Assembly: GCF_900114345.1 (NCBI RefSeq)
Contig: NZ_FOZJ01000003.1
Coordinates: 1,178,001-1,242,000, forward strand
Reading direction: 5' to 3'
DNA: 64,000 nt
Origin: Microbacterium sp. cf046
Lineage (GTDB): Bacteria; Actinomycetota; Actinomycetes; Actinomycetales; Microbacteriaceae
The notes under the pieces were generated by a model. It was not told the origin of the DNA, did no database searches, and saw nothing but the letters and a program-made list of their open reading frames with translations. The position numbers and the translations under genes are program-made. This document shows positions 24,443 to 33,511 of this stretch, piece by piece. How positions within the stretch are numbered: position 1 is the stretch's first letter; every line of letters begins with the position of its first letter.

Positions 24443-25759
24443 TCAGCGCCGCTTGGGCTGATCGAGTCCGAGACGGATGCGGGTGCGCTTGCGCTCGAGC
24501 ACGATGAAGAACCCGCCCACGAGCCAGAGCGGCACCTGGGTCAGGAAGGCGAAGCGGAACGCCTCGAGCGTGAAGGTCGCGGGGGTTCCGGCGCCCTGGA
24601 GATCCAGAGCGAGGCCGATGAGGAAGATCGCGATGAGTCCGGCGAGGAAGCCGCCCGAGTTCGTGATGCCCGTCGCGGTGCTGAGCCGATGGCTCGGGTT
24701 GTGCGTGCGCGCATGGTCGAAGGCGATCATGGACGCCGGGCCGCCGGTGGCGAGCGCGATCACGAGCACGAGCAGCAGCCAGAGCGGCGCCGGCTCCGGC
24801 CAGGCGATCACGACGAGCCACGCGATCATCTGCACCGCCACGGTCGGCAGCACCAGTGCGCGGGAGCGCATGTGCGGCAGGCGACTGGACAGCGCCCCCA
24901 TGAACGGGCCGATGACGATGCCGGACAGCACGAGCACGGTCGTGATCAGCGCGGCCTCCGCCTGGGTCCGGCCCTCCCCGGCGGTCAGGAACGGGATGCC
25001 CCAGAGCATGATGAACGCGGTGCCGGCGAACGGGGTCGTGAAGTGCGACCAGAACGCGAGCCGGGTGCCCGGGTGCGACCAGGCGGCGCGGATGCCGACG
25101 CGCGTGTCGATGGCGGAGGTCACCACGCGGATAGAGCCCGTGTCGGTGTCGACGGAGACATCCGTCTCGCGATCGGGCGGGTGGTTGCGGATGACGGCGA
25201 ACAGCAGCACGGTGAAGAGCAGTCCGAGCCCGGCGACGCTGCCGAAGGCGACCGACCACGACGTCGCGTGCAGCAGCGCCGCGAGCGGGATGATCGCGAT
25301 GATCTGCCCCAGCTGCCCGAAGATCCCGGTCATCTGCACCATGACCGGCGCTCGCTGTGCGGGGAACCAGGTGGCGATGACCCGGAGCACGCTCGGGAAG
25401 ACGGCGGCGTCGCCCGCGCCGAGCAGCATGCGCGCGGCGATCGCGACGCCGACGTTCGGCGAGAACGCCATCACGAGCTGCCCGACCGCCATGAGCAGCA
25501 TCCCGATCGTGATGATCGGCCGCGCGCCGTAGCGATCGAGCCAGACGCCGACCGGAATCTGCATGAATCCGTATACGCCGAGCTGGAGCACCGCGAACAT
25601 CGACAGCGTCGAGGCGTCGACGTGGAACCGGTCGGCCGTGTCGACCCCGACGGCGGCGAGCGAGGTGCGGTTGGTGATCGCGAGGATGTAGCCGGCGGCG
25701 CCGACGCCCCAGATCACCCATGCGCGCCATGGCGGCGCCGACGTCGAGGTTGCGGTCAC
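24443..25759 (-). CDS. MFS transporter (12 membrane segments)
   Basis: 438 residues with the MFS layout: two six-helix halves around a cytoplasmic loop (NHPPDRETDVSVDTDTG near 195-212). The motif-A-like loop VGVWLDRYGARP lies between helices 2 and 3. LGAGDAAVFPSVLRVIATWFPAQRA resembles anion/organic acid transporters of the ACS type more than drug exporters. Seven bases behind a small upstream gene and probably co-transcribed with it. Substrate unknown. Confidence 0.85.
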   Translation of the reverse strand: MTATSTSAPPWRAWVIWGVGAAGYILAITNRTSLAAVGVDTADRFHVDASTLSMFAVLQLGVYGFMQIPVGVWLDRYGARPIITIGMLLMAVGQLVMAFSPNVGVAIAARMLLGAGDAAVFPSVLRVIATWFPAQRAPVMVQMTGIFGQLGQIIAIIPLAALLHATSWSVAFGSVAGLGLLFTVLLFAVIRNHPPDRETDVSVDTDTGSIRVVTSAIDTRVGIRAAWSHPGTRLAFWSHFTTPFAGTAFIMLWGIPFLTAGEGRTQAEAALITTVLVLSGIVIGPFMGALSSRLPHMRSRALVLPTVAVQMIAWLVVIAWPEPAPLWLLLVLVIALATGGPASMIAFDHARTHNPSHRLSTATGITNSGGFLAGLIAIFLIGLALDLQGAGTPATFTLEAFRFAFLTQVPLWLVGGFFIVLERKRTRIRLGLDQPKRR

Positions 25760-25766
25760 AGTGCGG

Positions 25767-26072
25767 TCACTGGCGGGCGAGTGCGTCCCAGTTGACGTCG
25801 ATCATGCGCGGCTGCTTCCGCGAGATCCGGGCGCGCAGCACCATTCCGGCCGTCGGCCAGTAGCGGCGATCGAGGATCACTTCGGTGGACAGCGGCTCGT
25901 GGTCGAGCCCCGGCCCCTCCAGGATCAGCTCCATCTCGCAGGACTGATACCGGAGCCGGCCCTTCGGAGCGGAGAGGGCGACGATCCGGATCGTGCCGTT
26001 GATCGCATCCGCCATCGGCGATCCGGTCAGCCGATCGAGCGTCTCCGCGGCCTGTTCCTGCCACTCCTCCAT
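25767..26072 (-). CDS. Small protein of unknown function
   Basis: 101 residues starting MEEWQEQAAETLDRLTG. A short N-terminal helix is followed by a beta-rich segment (GTIRIVALSAPKGRLRYQSCEMELILEGPG, then HEPLSTEVILDRRYWPTAG) and an end DVNWDALARQ. Strong G/C third-position bias and the seven-base gap to the MFS gene support it as real. I recognise no family. Confidence 0.65.
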   Translation of the reverse strand: MEEWQEQAAETLDRLTGSPMADAINGTIRIVALSAPKGRLRYQSCEMELILEGPGLDHEPLSTEVILDRRYWPTAGMVLRARISRKQPRMIDVNWDALARQ

Positions 26073-26078
26073 GGATCG

Positions 26079-26084
26079 AGGCTA
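26079..26084 (-). promoter_or_regulatory. Candidate leaderless -10 box (TAGCCT on minus strand)
   Basis: TAGCCT lies six bases before the ATG at 26072. Confidence 0.45.
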
Positions 26085-26138
26085 TCGGTCGGCGGTCGTC
26101 TCGATTCACGTCCTCTGCCGCGGCGGCGGTCGCGTAAC

Positions 26139-26144
26139 TAGAAT
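26139..26144 (+). promoter_or_regulatory. Candidate leaderless -10 box TAGAAT
   Basis: TAGAAT, close to the ideal TATAAT, six bases before ATG 26151. Confidence 0.55.
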
Positions 26145-26150
26145 CCGGGC

Positions 26151-26909
26151 ATGTCGTTCAACGTGGCGGCCACGGCCTACGACCGCTTCATGGGCCGGTT
26201 CTCCGGGCCGCTCTCCGTCGGCTTCGCGGACTGGCTGGACGTGCGTGGCGGAAGCACGGCGCTGGATGTCGGCAGCGGTCCCGGCGCCCTGACCGAGGTG
26301 CTCGCCGACCGGCTGGGCGCGGCATCCGTCATCGCGGTCGATCCGTCGGAGCCGTTCGTCGCCGCGATCCGCGTGCGACTGCCGGAGGTCGTCGTGTTTC
26401 AGGCATCGGCCGAGGAGCTGCCGTTCGGCGATCAGAGCTTCGACCTCGCGGTCGCGCAGCTCGTGGTGCATTTCATGTCCGATCCGCAGCGCGGCGTCGG
26501 GGAGCTGCGCCGCGTCACGCGCACCGGAGGGGTCGTGGCGGTCAGCGTGTGGGATTTCGAGGGTCGCCGGGCGCCGCAGTCGACGTTCCTCGGCGCGCTG
26601 CTGTCGGTGGTGCCCGACGCGGACGACGAGGTCGGGCGAGCAGGAGCCCATCGAGGCGAGCTCGTATCGCTCCTGGAGAAGGCCGGATGCCGCGACGTCG
26701 AAGAGACCGAGATCTCCGTGACTGTCACGTCCGCCACGTTCGAGGAGTGGTGGGAGCCGTACACGCTGGGAGTGGGCCCGGCCGGCGCGCAGCTCGTCGC
26801 GCTCGATGCGGAACGGCAGGAGCTCGTGCGGCAGCGCTGCCTCGAGCTGCTGGGCACTGGCCCGATCGGGACCACCGCCACCGCGTGGGCGGCGCGGGGA
26901 ATCCGCTGA
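26151..26909 (+). CDS. Class I SAM-dependent methyltransferase
   Basis: 252 residues. SAM-binding motif I LDVGSGPGALTEVLADRLG near residues 38-56, motif II VIAVDPSEPFV, then ASAEELPFGDQSFDLAVAQLVVHFMSDP and RRVTRTGGVVAVSVWDFEG, the Methyltransf_11 pattern. Opening AATAYDRFMGRFSGPLS matches small-molecule methyltransferases of the UbiE type. Target unknown. Stops eight bases before the end of the facing flavoprotein gene. Confidence 0.88.
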   Translation: MSFNVAATAYDRFMGRFSGPLSVGFADWLDVRGGSTALDVGSGPGALTEVLADRLGAASVIAVDPSEPFVAAIRVRLPEVVVFQASAEELPFGDQSFDLAVAQLVVHFMSDPQRGVGELRRVTRTGGVVAVSVWDFEGRRAPQSTFLGALLSVVPDADDEVGRAGAHRGELVSLLEKAGCRDVEETEISVTVTSATFEEWWEPYTLGVGPAGAQLVALDAERQELVRQRCLELLGTGPIGTTATAWAARGIR

Positions 26910-26916
26910 CCGCCGC

Positions 26917-28626
26917 TCAGCCGCCCGCGTAGATCCCGAGGTGCGTGTGCACGGCCGAGATCGCGACCGATCCCTCGCCGACTGCCGAGGCGACGCGCTT
27001 GACCGAGCCCCGCCGCACGTCGCCCACCGCGAAGAATCCGGGCACGGATGACTCGAACTGGCTGGGCTCCTCCTCGCCGCCGAGCCACGCGCGGCGACCG
27101 CCCTCGCTCAGTACATCCGCTCCGGTGATCACCGACCCCCACTTGTCGCGGAGCACCTCGGGCGGGAGCCATTCGGTGTGCGGGCGGGCGCCGATCGTGA
27201 TGAACACCGCCTCGGCGGGCACCTCGAACTGCTCGCCGGTTGCCGTGTGCTCGAGCACCACGTGGTCGAGCCGATCCGATTCGTGGGCTCCGGCGTCCAC
27301 CACGCGAGTGCCGGTCATCAGGCCCACTCCGGCGGCGTCGAGCTGGTCGATCAGGTACTGCGACATGCTGTCGGCCAGCGACGGGCCGCGCACGACGAGC
27401 GAGACCGACCGGGCGTATCGGGCGAGGTGCAGAGCCGCCTGGCCCGCGGAGTTGCCGCCGCCCACGACGAGCACGGCCCGGCCGGTCTGGGCCCTCGCCT
27501 CGACGGATGCGGCTCCGTAGAACACCGATGCCCCGACGAATCGCCGCAGGCCCGGCGCGGCGAGCCGCCGGTAGCTGACACCCGACGCGAGCACGACCGC
27601 ACGCGCCCGCACCACCTCGCCACCCTGGACTTCGAGCTCGAAGCCGCCCTCGACGAGCTTCATGCCGGCCACCCGGCGGGTGTGGGCGAAGCGCGCACCG
27701 AACAGCCACGCCTGCTGATAGGCGCGCTGTGCCAGTTCCGCACCGGAGACACCGCGCGAGAAGCCGAGGTAGTTGCGGATCAGCGAGCTGGACGCGGCCT
27801 GGCCGCCGATCGCCTCTCCCTCGAGCACGAGCGTGTCCAGGCCCTCGGATGCCGCATACACGGCGGCCGCCAGACCCGCGGGTCCGGCGCCGACGATCGC
27901 CACGTCGACCATGCGCTCGGGAAGGGTCGTGTCCAGCCCGAAGGAGCGCGCGAGTTCGGCATCGTCGGGGTCGACCAGCACGAGCCCGTCTGCCGTGCGC
28001 ACGAGCGGAACGCCCTCGTAGTCGACGCCGGAGTCGGCGAGCAGCGCCATCGCCTCCGCCGACTCCGGGTCGATCCGCTCGGCGTGCACGCCGCCGCGCG
28101 CGAGCAGACTCTGCAGCTCGTGCGCGCGAGGCTGGGCGTGGTCGCCGATCACCGTGAAGCCCCGCCGGCGCCTCCCGCTGGAGAACTGCCACTCGTGCAG
28201 GAAGTCGGTGATGGCGCGATGGAAGGACTCGTCGGCGGTGTGCTCCGGCCGCACCACGTAGTAGTCGATCTGCACGCGGGACATGAGTTCGAGCAGCGCC
28301 TCGGTCGTGTCGCGATCGGCCCAGGCGCCCCACTCGATCACGAGTCCGCGGCGCACGTCCGGATAGCTGCGGCGGGCGGCCGCGAAGACCGTCTCATGAT
28401 CCTCCGCGGGGGAGAAGTCGTCCGACAGCACGAGCGCCAGCTCGCCTCCTCCCGCACGCAGCTCGTCGATCGCGCGCGCCGCGCTCGAGGGATCCGGCGT
28501 CTGGATGATCTGGTAGTCCAGCGCGTACCGCCGGTTCAGCGGTGCGACCAGGGCGGCGCGCAGGCGGTCGTCGGCCGAGACGACGAGGATCGCGGGCGGG
28601 ACGTGGGCGGGTGCGGCGGTGGTCAT
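26917..28626 (-). CDS. Receiver-like / thioredoxin-reductase-like fusion flavoprotein
   Basis: 569 residues in three parts: a response-regulator-like N-terminal domain (about 12-130, PAILVVSADDRLRAALV, ALVLSDD); a glutaredoxin-like middle (about 155-230, FTVIGDHAQPRAHEL) without its CxxC; and a thioredoxin-reductase-like C-terminal half with FAD motif IVGAGPAGLAAAVYA, IGGQAASSSLIRNYLGF, NADPH motif VVGGGNSAGQAALHLA and VFITIGARPHTEWL. The redox CxxC of true TrxR is absent (no cysteine follows the NADPH motif). It probably passes electrons to something other than thioredoxin, or acts as a sensor. Fourteen bases behind the serine hydrolase gene. Confidence 0.87.
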   Translation of the reverse strand: MTTAAPAHVPPAILVVSADDRLRAALVAPLNRRYALDYQIIQTPDPSSAARAIDELRAGGGELALVLSDDFSPAEDHETVFAAARRSYPDVRRGLVIEWGAWADRDTTEALLELMSRVQIDYYVVRPEHTADESFHRAITDFLHEWQFSSGRRRRGFTVIGDHAQPRAHELQSLLARGGVHAERIDPESAEAMALLADSGVDYEGVPLVRTADGLVLVDPDDAELARSFGLDTTLPERMVDVAIVGAGPAGLAAAVYAASEGLDTLVLEGEAIGGQAASSSLIRNYLGFSRGVSGAELAQRAYQQAWLFGARFAHTRRVAGMKLVEGGFELEVQGGEVVRARAVVLASGVSYRRLAAPGLRRFVGASVFYGAASVEARAQTGRAVLVVGGGNSAGQAALHLARYARSVSLVVRGPSLADSMSQYLIDQLDAAGVGLMTGTRVVDAGAHESDRLDHVVLEHTATGEQFEVPAEAVFITIGARPHTEWLPPEVLRDKWGSVITGADVLSEGGRRAWLGGEEEPSQFESSVPGFFAVGDVRRGSVKRVASAVGEGSVAISAVHTHLGIYAGG

Positions 28627-28640
28627 TCGGTCGGCGTCTC

Positions 28641-29663
28641 CTAGGCGGTGTCCGCGAGCGCGAAGACCACCGGCCAGGCTCCTTCGGAGCTGTTTCCGAG
28701 CACGCTCACGGTCGTTCCGGTCTGCGGGTTGTGGGTCGAACGGAACGAGACGCCGGCGTCATAGCCCTCCATGATCAGCTGCGGCCCGGTGCGGCCGAGC
28801 CACAGGCCCATGCCGTAGCGCTTGCGCTCCTCGGGGACGTCGTGGCGCGGCTCGGTCATCTGCGCCAGCGTGTCGGGGTTGATGATCCGGCCGGCTGTCA
28901 GCGCGCGCCAGAACGTGTGCAGGTCGTCTGCAGTCGAGTAGATCCCGCCGTCGCCGTTGCCGCGCACGGGCAGGTGGAGCACGTTGGTGCGGTCGCCCTC
29001 GTCGAACAGGTACCCGAGGGCGGCATCCGCGGGGAGTTCGTCGGAGCGCAGGAACGACGTCTTCTCCAGCCCGGCGCGCGCGCACACCTCTTCCTCCACG
29101 AGGTCGTGGTACTCGCGCCCGCTCGCGCGCTCGGCGATGATCGCGAGCACGATGAAGCCGCCGTTGCAGTACGTGAAGCGGGACCCCGGCGCGAACGCCT
29201 GCGGGTAGCCGTCGACCACCGGCACGAACGCCTCGGTCTCGCCGAGCAGGTGCACCGCGACGGGGAGCACGTAGTCGGCGGCATCCCAGTCGGCCTCCTC
29301 GTCGATGTAGTCCCCGATGCCCGAGGTGTGGGTCAGCAGCTGCTCGATCGTGACAGTGTCGTCGATGAGCGGCAGGTCGGTGCCGAGGATGCTCCGGGCG
29401 CGGGTGTCGAGGGCGAGGATGCCCTGCTCGACGAGTCGCAGCACGGCCAGCGCAGTGAAGGTCTTGCCGCCGCTCGCGATCGCGATCCGAGTCGACGGCG
29501 CGTGCGGCACCCGCAGCGCGCGGTGCGCGAACCCGTCGGTGCGGACGAACCGCCGCTCGTCGCCGACGTCGACCGTGACGACGCCGGTGAAGGACTCCTT
29601 GGCCGCGGCGGCATCGAGGGCCGCTTCGTCGATGATCGGTTCGTCGGGCCGTTCGGCGTCCAT
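28641..29663 (-). CDS. Serine hydrolase, beta-lactamase class C / DD-peptidase fold
   Basis: 340 residues from ATG 29663. The SxxK nucleophile motif is SGGK (in IAIASGGKTFTAL, near residue 69) and the second motif YxN is YCN in SRFTYCNGGF. No signal peptide, so it is probably cytoplasmic; relatives act as esterases or D-amino acid peptidases rather than lactamases. Start chosen at the ATG seven bases behind TAGGCT; an upstream ATG would add 50 low-complexity residues. Precedes the flavoprotein gene on the same strand. Confidence 0.85.
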   Translation of the reverse strand: MDAERPDEPIIDEAALDAAAAKESFTGVVTVDVGDERRFVRTDGFAHRALRVPHAPSTRIAIASGGKTFTALAVLRLVEQGILALDTRARSILGTDLPLIDDTVTIEQLLTHTSGIGDYIDEEADWDAADYVLPVAVHLLGETEAFVPVVDGYPQAFAPGSRFTYCNGGFIVLAIIAERASGREYHDLVEEEVCARAGLEKTSFLRSDELPADAALGYLFDEGDRTNVLHLPVRGNGDGGIYSTADDLHTFWRALTAGRIINPDTLAQMTEPRHDVPEERKRYGMGLWLGRTGPQLIMEGYDAGVSFRSTHNPQTGTTVSVLGNSSEGAWPVVFALADTA

Positions 29664-29670
29664 GCCGCGA

Positions 29671-29676
29671 AGCCTA
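29671..29676 (-). promoter_or_regulatory. Candidate leaderless -10 box (TAGGCT on minus strand)
   Basis: TAGGCT seven bases before the ATG at 29663; it decides that start over the upstream one. Confidence 0.5.
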
Positions 29677-29784
29677 CGCCGGTGCCGCCAGCACGCAGAA
29701 GGGGCGTTCGCCCCGTCATCGCAAGGTATTGCTCCGGGATGCCGCGGACTTCGAGCGACCGGGCCGCGCCGCGATGCGGCGCAG

Positions 29785-29790
29785 TAGCGT
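29785..29790 (+). promoter_or_regulatory. Candidate leaderless -10 box TAGCGT
   Basis: TAGCGT six bases before GTG 29797. Confidence 0.5.
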
Positions 29791-29796
29791 GGAAAC

Positions 29797-30576
29797 GTGG
29801 ACGATGACGTCACGGAGCTCGCGATACTGCGGCGCCGGGCTTACGGGCCGGATGCCGACATCGACGAGGATCCGATCGCGCTCGCGCGACTCGTCGAGCT
29901 GGAGTCGCGTGTGCGGCACACGTTCGTCGACACCGCCGAACTCGTCGTCGCGCCGGCTGCTCCGGACCTGAAGTCTGCGCGCGTGGCTGCGCCGACCGCG
30001 ACAGTTCTCGAGCCGCCCGCCCCGGTGCCGCCGTCGCGGTCGCGATACGTCTGGCGCGTCGCGATCGCCGCATCCCTGGCGATCGTCGCGATCGTGCTGG
30101 GCGCCCAGGCGGCCGATGCGCCCACGACTCCGACGGTGCCGGTGAGCGCCCGGCCCGCGCCCGCGGGCGCCATCGAGACCTCCGCTGCTGTTCTGGTCGT
30201 CGTCCCGCTGGACCGATCGCTCGCCCGCTACGTGCCCCAGACGCCCCAGCCGGTGTTCCCGGTGGAGGGCGAGCTCCGGTGGGCGGAATCGATCGGACCG
30301 CATTACGGCTGGACCGTGTGGCTCGCCCGATCGGTCAGCGGGCAGCTCTGCATCCTGCTCGAAGACGACGGCCGCACCCACAGTCGGTGCGTTCCGGAAG
30401 CGCAGTATCTCGACGGCGCCCTCAGCGTGTCGGTGCCGAACACGCAGGTCGTGCCCGAGTACCGCCCCGCGCGCATGCGCGCCGGGCAGGGCATCGTCTA
30501 CCGGTGGCTCGCCGAGCGCGGCCTGTCGATCGAGCTCGAGGAACCTGCGCTGACCTACTTCGGAGACGGCGGGTGA
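29797..30576 (+). CDS. Single-pass membrane protein of unknown function
   Basis: 259 residues. A charged cytoplasmic N-terminus (DDDVTELAILRRRAYGPDADIDEDPIALARLVELE), a Pro/Ala linker, one membrane helix near residues 87-107 (VWRVAIAASLAIVAIVLGAQA), then an extracellular domain with two cysteines that could pair (GQLCILLEDDG and SRCVPEA). The topology recalls anti-sigma factors but no zinc-finger HxxxCxxC is present and no sigma gene adjoins. Divergent from the serine hydrolase. I do not recognise a family. Confidence 0.65.
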   Translation: MDDDVTELAILRRRAYGPDADIDEDPIALARLVELESRVRHTFVDTAELVVAPAAPDLKSARVAAPTATVLEPPAPVPPSRSRYVWRVAIAASLAIVAIVLGAQAADAPTTPTVPVSARPAPAGAIETSAAVLVVVPLDRSLARYVPQTPQPVFPVEGELRWAESIGPHYGWTVWLARSVSGQLCILLEDDGRTHSRCVPEAQYLDGALSVSVPNTQVVPEYRPARMRAGQGIVYRWLAERGLSIELEEPALTYFGDGG

Positions 30577-30672
30577 GGGCGTGATGGATCGACGGTGCGC
30601 CGCGGCCGCCGCGGCCCGGTTACGATTCCCGAAGGGCTGTGACGGAGCTGTCGCGGCGGGAGTGAGGATGCA

Positions 30673-31821
30673 GTGACGATCCATGTGCGCGTGCGCGCCG
30701 AGCGCTCGCCCGGTGAGAAGCGCGTCGCGGCGACGCCGGACAGCGTGAAGAAGCTGATCGCAGCGGGCGCGACGGTCGACATCGAAGCAGGCGCGGGTGC
30801 AGGCTCGCTGATCACCGACGCCGCATACGAGGCGGCCGGGGCGCGCATCGTGCAGCCGGACGAGCCGATCGAGGGCGGCGTGCTGTTCCACGTGCGGCCG
30901 CTCACGGCAGCGGAGATCGCGACCCTGCCCGCGGGGATCGTGACCATCGGCACGCTCGACCCGTTCCAGAACGCGGCGGCGGTCGCGGCGGCGCGCGATG
31001 CCGGTGTGACCTCGTTCGCGCTCGACCTGCTGCCCCGGATCTCGCGGGCCCAGTCGATGGACGTGCTGTCCTCGCAGGCCCTCCTGGCCGGGTACCGGCT
31101 GGTGACGCTCGCCGCGGATGCCTTCGGGCGGATGTTCGGAATGACCATGACGGCGGCGGGCACCCTGGCGCCGGCCCGCGTTCTCGTGCTGGGCGCGGGC
31201 GTGGCCGGCCTGCAGGCGATCGCGACTGCGAAACGACTCGGCGGTGTCGTCTCGGCCAATGACGTCAGGGCGGCATCGGCCGACGAGGTGCGCTCGGTCG
31301 GCGGCACGTTCATCGACCTGGATCTCGGGACGGCCGAAGCCGGCGGCGGCTATGCCAAGGAGCTCGCCGAAGACCGCGCGCGCCGGCAGCAGGAGCTGCT
31401 CGCACCGCACATCGCGGCATCCGACATCGTCATCACGACCGCGGCTGTGCCCGGCCGGGCCGCCCCCAGGCTCGTCACGACCGAGATGGTCGCGGCGATG
31501 AAGCCCGGATCCGTGCTCGTCGACCTCGCCGCCGAATCGGGCGGCAACATCGAGGGTTCGGTGCCGGGGGAGCGGCGGGCAGTCGTCGTCACCGGCGGAG
31601 TCGTCACCCTCATCGGAGCGCGCGACATCCAGTCGGACCTCGCGCCCGACGCCTCCAAGCTGTACGCGATGAACTGCGTGAACTTCGCAGCGCTGATCAT
31701 GAAGGAAGGAGCGCTCGTGCTCGATTTCGACGACGAACTCGTCTCAGGAAGCGTCGTGACCCACGACGGCGCGGTCGTGAATGAACGGGTCGCGGCTGCT
31801 GTTGAGGGGGTACCCGCCTGA
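30673..31821 (+). CDS. pntA: NAD(P) transhydrogenase subunit alpha part 1 (NAD-binding)
   Basis: 382 residues from GTG 30673, with an RBS-like GAGGAT upstream. Opening VRVRAERSPGEKRVAATPDSV and the Rossmann motif VLVLGAGVAGLQAIATAKRLGG near residues 174-195 are those of alanine dehydrogenase/PNT proteins. VRSVGGTFIDL and DIVITTAAVPGRAAPRLVT confirm PntA. It is the soluble NADH-binding domain I of the proton-translocating transhydrogenase; the membrane part is a separate small gene next door, the split form usual in actinobacteria. TGATG overlap with the next gene. Confidence 0.93.
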   Translation: MTIHVRVRAERSPGEKRVAATPDSVKKLIAAGATVDIEAGAGAGSLITDAAYEAAGARIVQPDEPIEGGVLFHVRPLTAAEIATLPAGIVTIGTLDPFQNAAAVAAARDAGVTSFALDLLPRISRAQSMDVLSSQALLAGYRLVTLAADAFGRMFGMTMTAAGTLAPARVLVLGAGVAGLQAIATAKRLGGVVSANDVRAASADEVRSVGGTFIDLDLGTAEAGGGYAKELAEDRARRQQELLAPHIAASDIVITTAAVPGRAAPRLVTTEMVAAMKPGSVLVDLAAESGGNIEGSVPGERRAVVVTGGVVTLIGARDIQSDLAPDASKLYAMNCVNFAALIMKEGALVLDFDDELVSGSVVTHDGAVVNERVAAAVEGVPA

Positions 31822-32132
31822 TGGACGGCTTCGCCCTCATCACGATCACGATCCTGGCCGTCTTCCTCGGCTTCGAGGTCGTCTCGAAGGTCTCGAGCAC
31901 GCTGCACACCCCGCTGATGTCGGAGGCGAACGCGATCCACGGCATCATCCTGCTCGGCGCGATCCTGGTGGCCGGGCAGGCCGAGGACCCGCTCGCCCTC
32001 GCCCTGTCGATCCTCGCGGTGCTCCTGGCGACGATCAACGTCGTCGGCGGCTTCGTCGTCACCGACCGGATGCTGCTCATGTTCCGCGCGAAGCCGAGAG
32101 CCGCAGCCGCGAAGGCGGCGGTCGGCGCATGA
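31821..32132 (+). CDS. NAD(P) transhydrogenase subunit alpha part 2 (membrane)
   Basis: 103 residues with three hydrophobic helices (LITITILAVFLGFEVVS, GIILLGAILVA, LALSILAVLLATINVVGGF). STLHTPLMSEANAIHGI and the end GGFVVTDRMLLMF are hallmarks of the split PntA membrane part (PntAb). Starts one base inside the previous stop and its final ATGA overlaps pntB. Contributes to the proton channel (domain II). Confidence 0.93.
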   Translation: MDGFALITITILAVFLGFEVVSKVSSTLHTPLMSEANAIHGIILLGAILVAGQAEDPLALALSILAVLLATINVVGGFVVTDRMLLMFRAKPRAAAAKAAVGA

Positions 32133-33508
32133 AGATCCTGCCCGCCGAGGTCGTCACGGTCTGCTACATCATCGCCGCCGTGCTGTTCATCCTCGCCCTC
32201 AAGGGCCTCAGCAACCCGCGCACCGCCCGCCGCGCCAACCTGCTCGGCGCGGCCGGAGCCGCGCTCGCGATCCTCGCGTACATGCTGAGCGTCGAGCTCC
32301 GCAATCTCGCATGGATCATCGGGGCCATCGCGATGGGGTCGGTGATCGCCGTCGTCGCCGCGCGGCGCGTGCAGATGACCCAGATGCCGCAGCTCGTCGC
32401 CGCCTTCAACGGCGTCGGCGGCGGCGCTGCGGCCCTCGTCGCCCTCGTGGAGATCTCGCACAGCGAGAGCCCCTGGACGCTCGGCGTCGTCGCGTTCACG
32501 GTGCTGATCGGCGGCGTCTCGCTCACCGGCTCGTTCGTCACGTTCGGCAAGCTGCAGGGCATCGTCACCACGAAGGCCGTCACCTTCCCCGGCCTGCGCG
32601 TGCTCATGGTGCTCCTCGTCCTGGCCGCGGTCGCCGCCGGTGTGGCGCTCGTCATGACGGGCGACTCGCTCTGGGCCTACCTGCTCCTGTTGGTCGGACT
32701 CGTGCTCGGCGTGCTCCTCGTGCTCCCGATCGGCGGTGCGGACGTGCCGATCGTGATCTCGCTGCTGAACGCCTTCACCGGGCTCGCGGTCGCGGCATCC
32801 GGTCTGGTGCTCTCCAACGTGCTGCTGCTGATCGCCGGCACGCTCGTCGGTGCCAGCGGAACGATCCTCACGATGGCGATGGCCAAGGCGATGGGCCGGA
32901 CGGTCGCGGGCATCGTGTTCGGCGCGTTCCGGGCCCACGTGGCCGGAAGCGCCTCCGCGTCCGCAACGGACCGGCCGGTCCGGACGATGGAGGCCGAGGA
33001 CGTCGCGATCCTGCTCGACTACGCGCAGCGCGTCGTGATCGTCCCGGGCTACGGACTCGCGGTCGCCGGTGCGCACCACGCCGCCGCGGAGCTGGCCGAG
33101 ATCCTCCGCGACCAGGGAGTGGATGTCGTCTTCGGCATCCATCCGGTCGCGGGTCGGATGCCGGGACACATGAACGTGCTCCTGGCCGAGGCGAATGTGC
33201 CGTACGACGCGCTCGTGGAGATGGACGAGGTCAACCCGCGCTTCAAGACCACCGATCTCGTGCTGGTGGTCGGTGCGAACGACGTGGTCAATCCCGCCGC
33301 GAAGACCTCGCCCGGCTCGCCCATCTACGGGATGCCGATCCTCACGGTCGCGGACGCGCAGCAGGTCGTCTTCCTCAAGCGCTCGCTCAATCCCGGGTTC
33401 GCCGGCATCGAGAACGAGCTGTTCTACGACCCGAAGGTCTCGATCGTCCTCGGCGACGCGAAGCACACGCTGACGAAGGTGCTGTCGTCCGTGAAGTCGA
33501 CGGCGTAG
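32129..33508 (+). CDS. pntB: NAD(P) transhydrogenase subunit beta
   Basis: 459 residues. Eight or more membrane helices of domain II, then the NADP(H)-binding domain III with GYGLAVAGAHHAAAELAEIL near residues 308-327 (GxGxxxA-type), HPVAGRMPGHMNVLLAEA and VVGANDVVNPAAK. Start at ATG 32129, overlapping the previous stop. The enzyme couples the proton gradient to hydride transfer from NADH to NADP, supplying NADPH. The gene ends three bases before the facing kinase gene. Confidence 0.95.
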   Translation: MKILPAEVVTVCYIIAAVLFILALKGLSNPRTARRANLLGAAGAALAILAYMLSVELRNLAWIIGAIAMGSVIAVVAARRVQMTQMPQLVAAFNGVGGGAAALVALVEISHSESPWTLGVVAFTVLIGGVSLTGSFVTFGKLQGIVTTKAVTFPGLRVLMVLLVLAAVAAGVALVMTGDSLWAYLLLLVGLVLGVLLVLPIGGADVPIVISLLNAFTGLAVAASGLVLSNVLLLIAGTLVGASGTILTMAMAKAMGRTVAGIVFGAFRAHVAGSASASATDRPVRTMEAEDVAILLDYAQRVVIVPGYGLAVAGAHHAAAELAEILRDQGVDVVFGIHPVAGRMPGHMNVLLAEANVPYDALVEMDEVNPRFKTTDLVLVVGANDVVNPAAKTSPGSPIYGMPILTVADAQQVVFLKRSLNPGFAGIENELFYDPKVSIVLGDAKHTLTKVLSSVKSTA

Positions 33509-33511
33509 CGC

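Noticed and set aside
28641..29663. Antibiotic-resistance beta-lactamase
   Set aside because: No signal peptide; the SxxK/YxN fold is shared with many esterases and peptidases.
31697..33466. 589-codon minus-strand frame opposite pntB
   Set aside because: The translation is rich in His/Glu/Asp/Arg repeats without a domain; pntB is certain.
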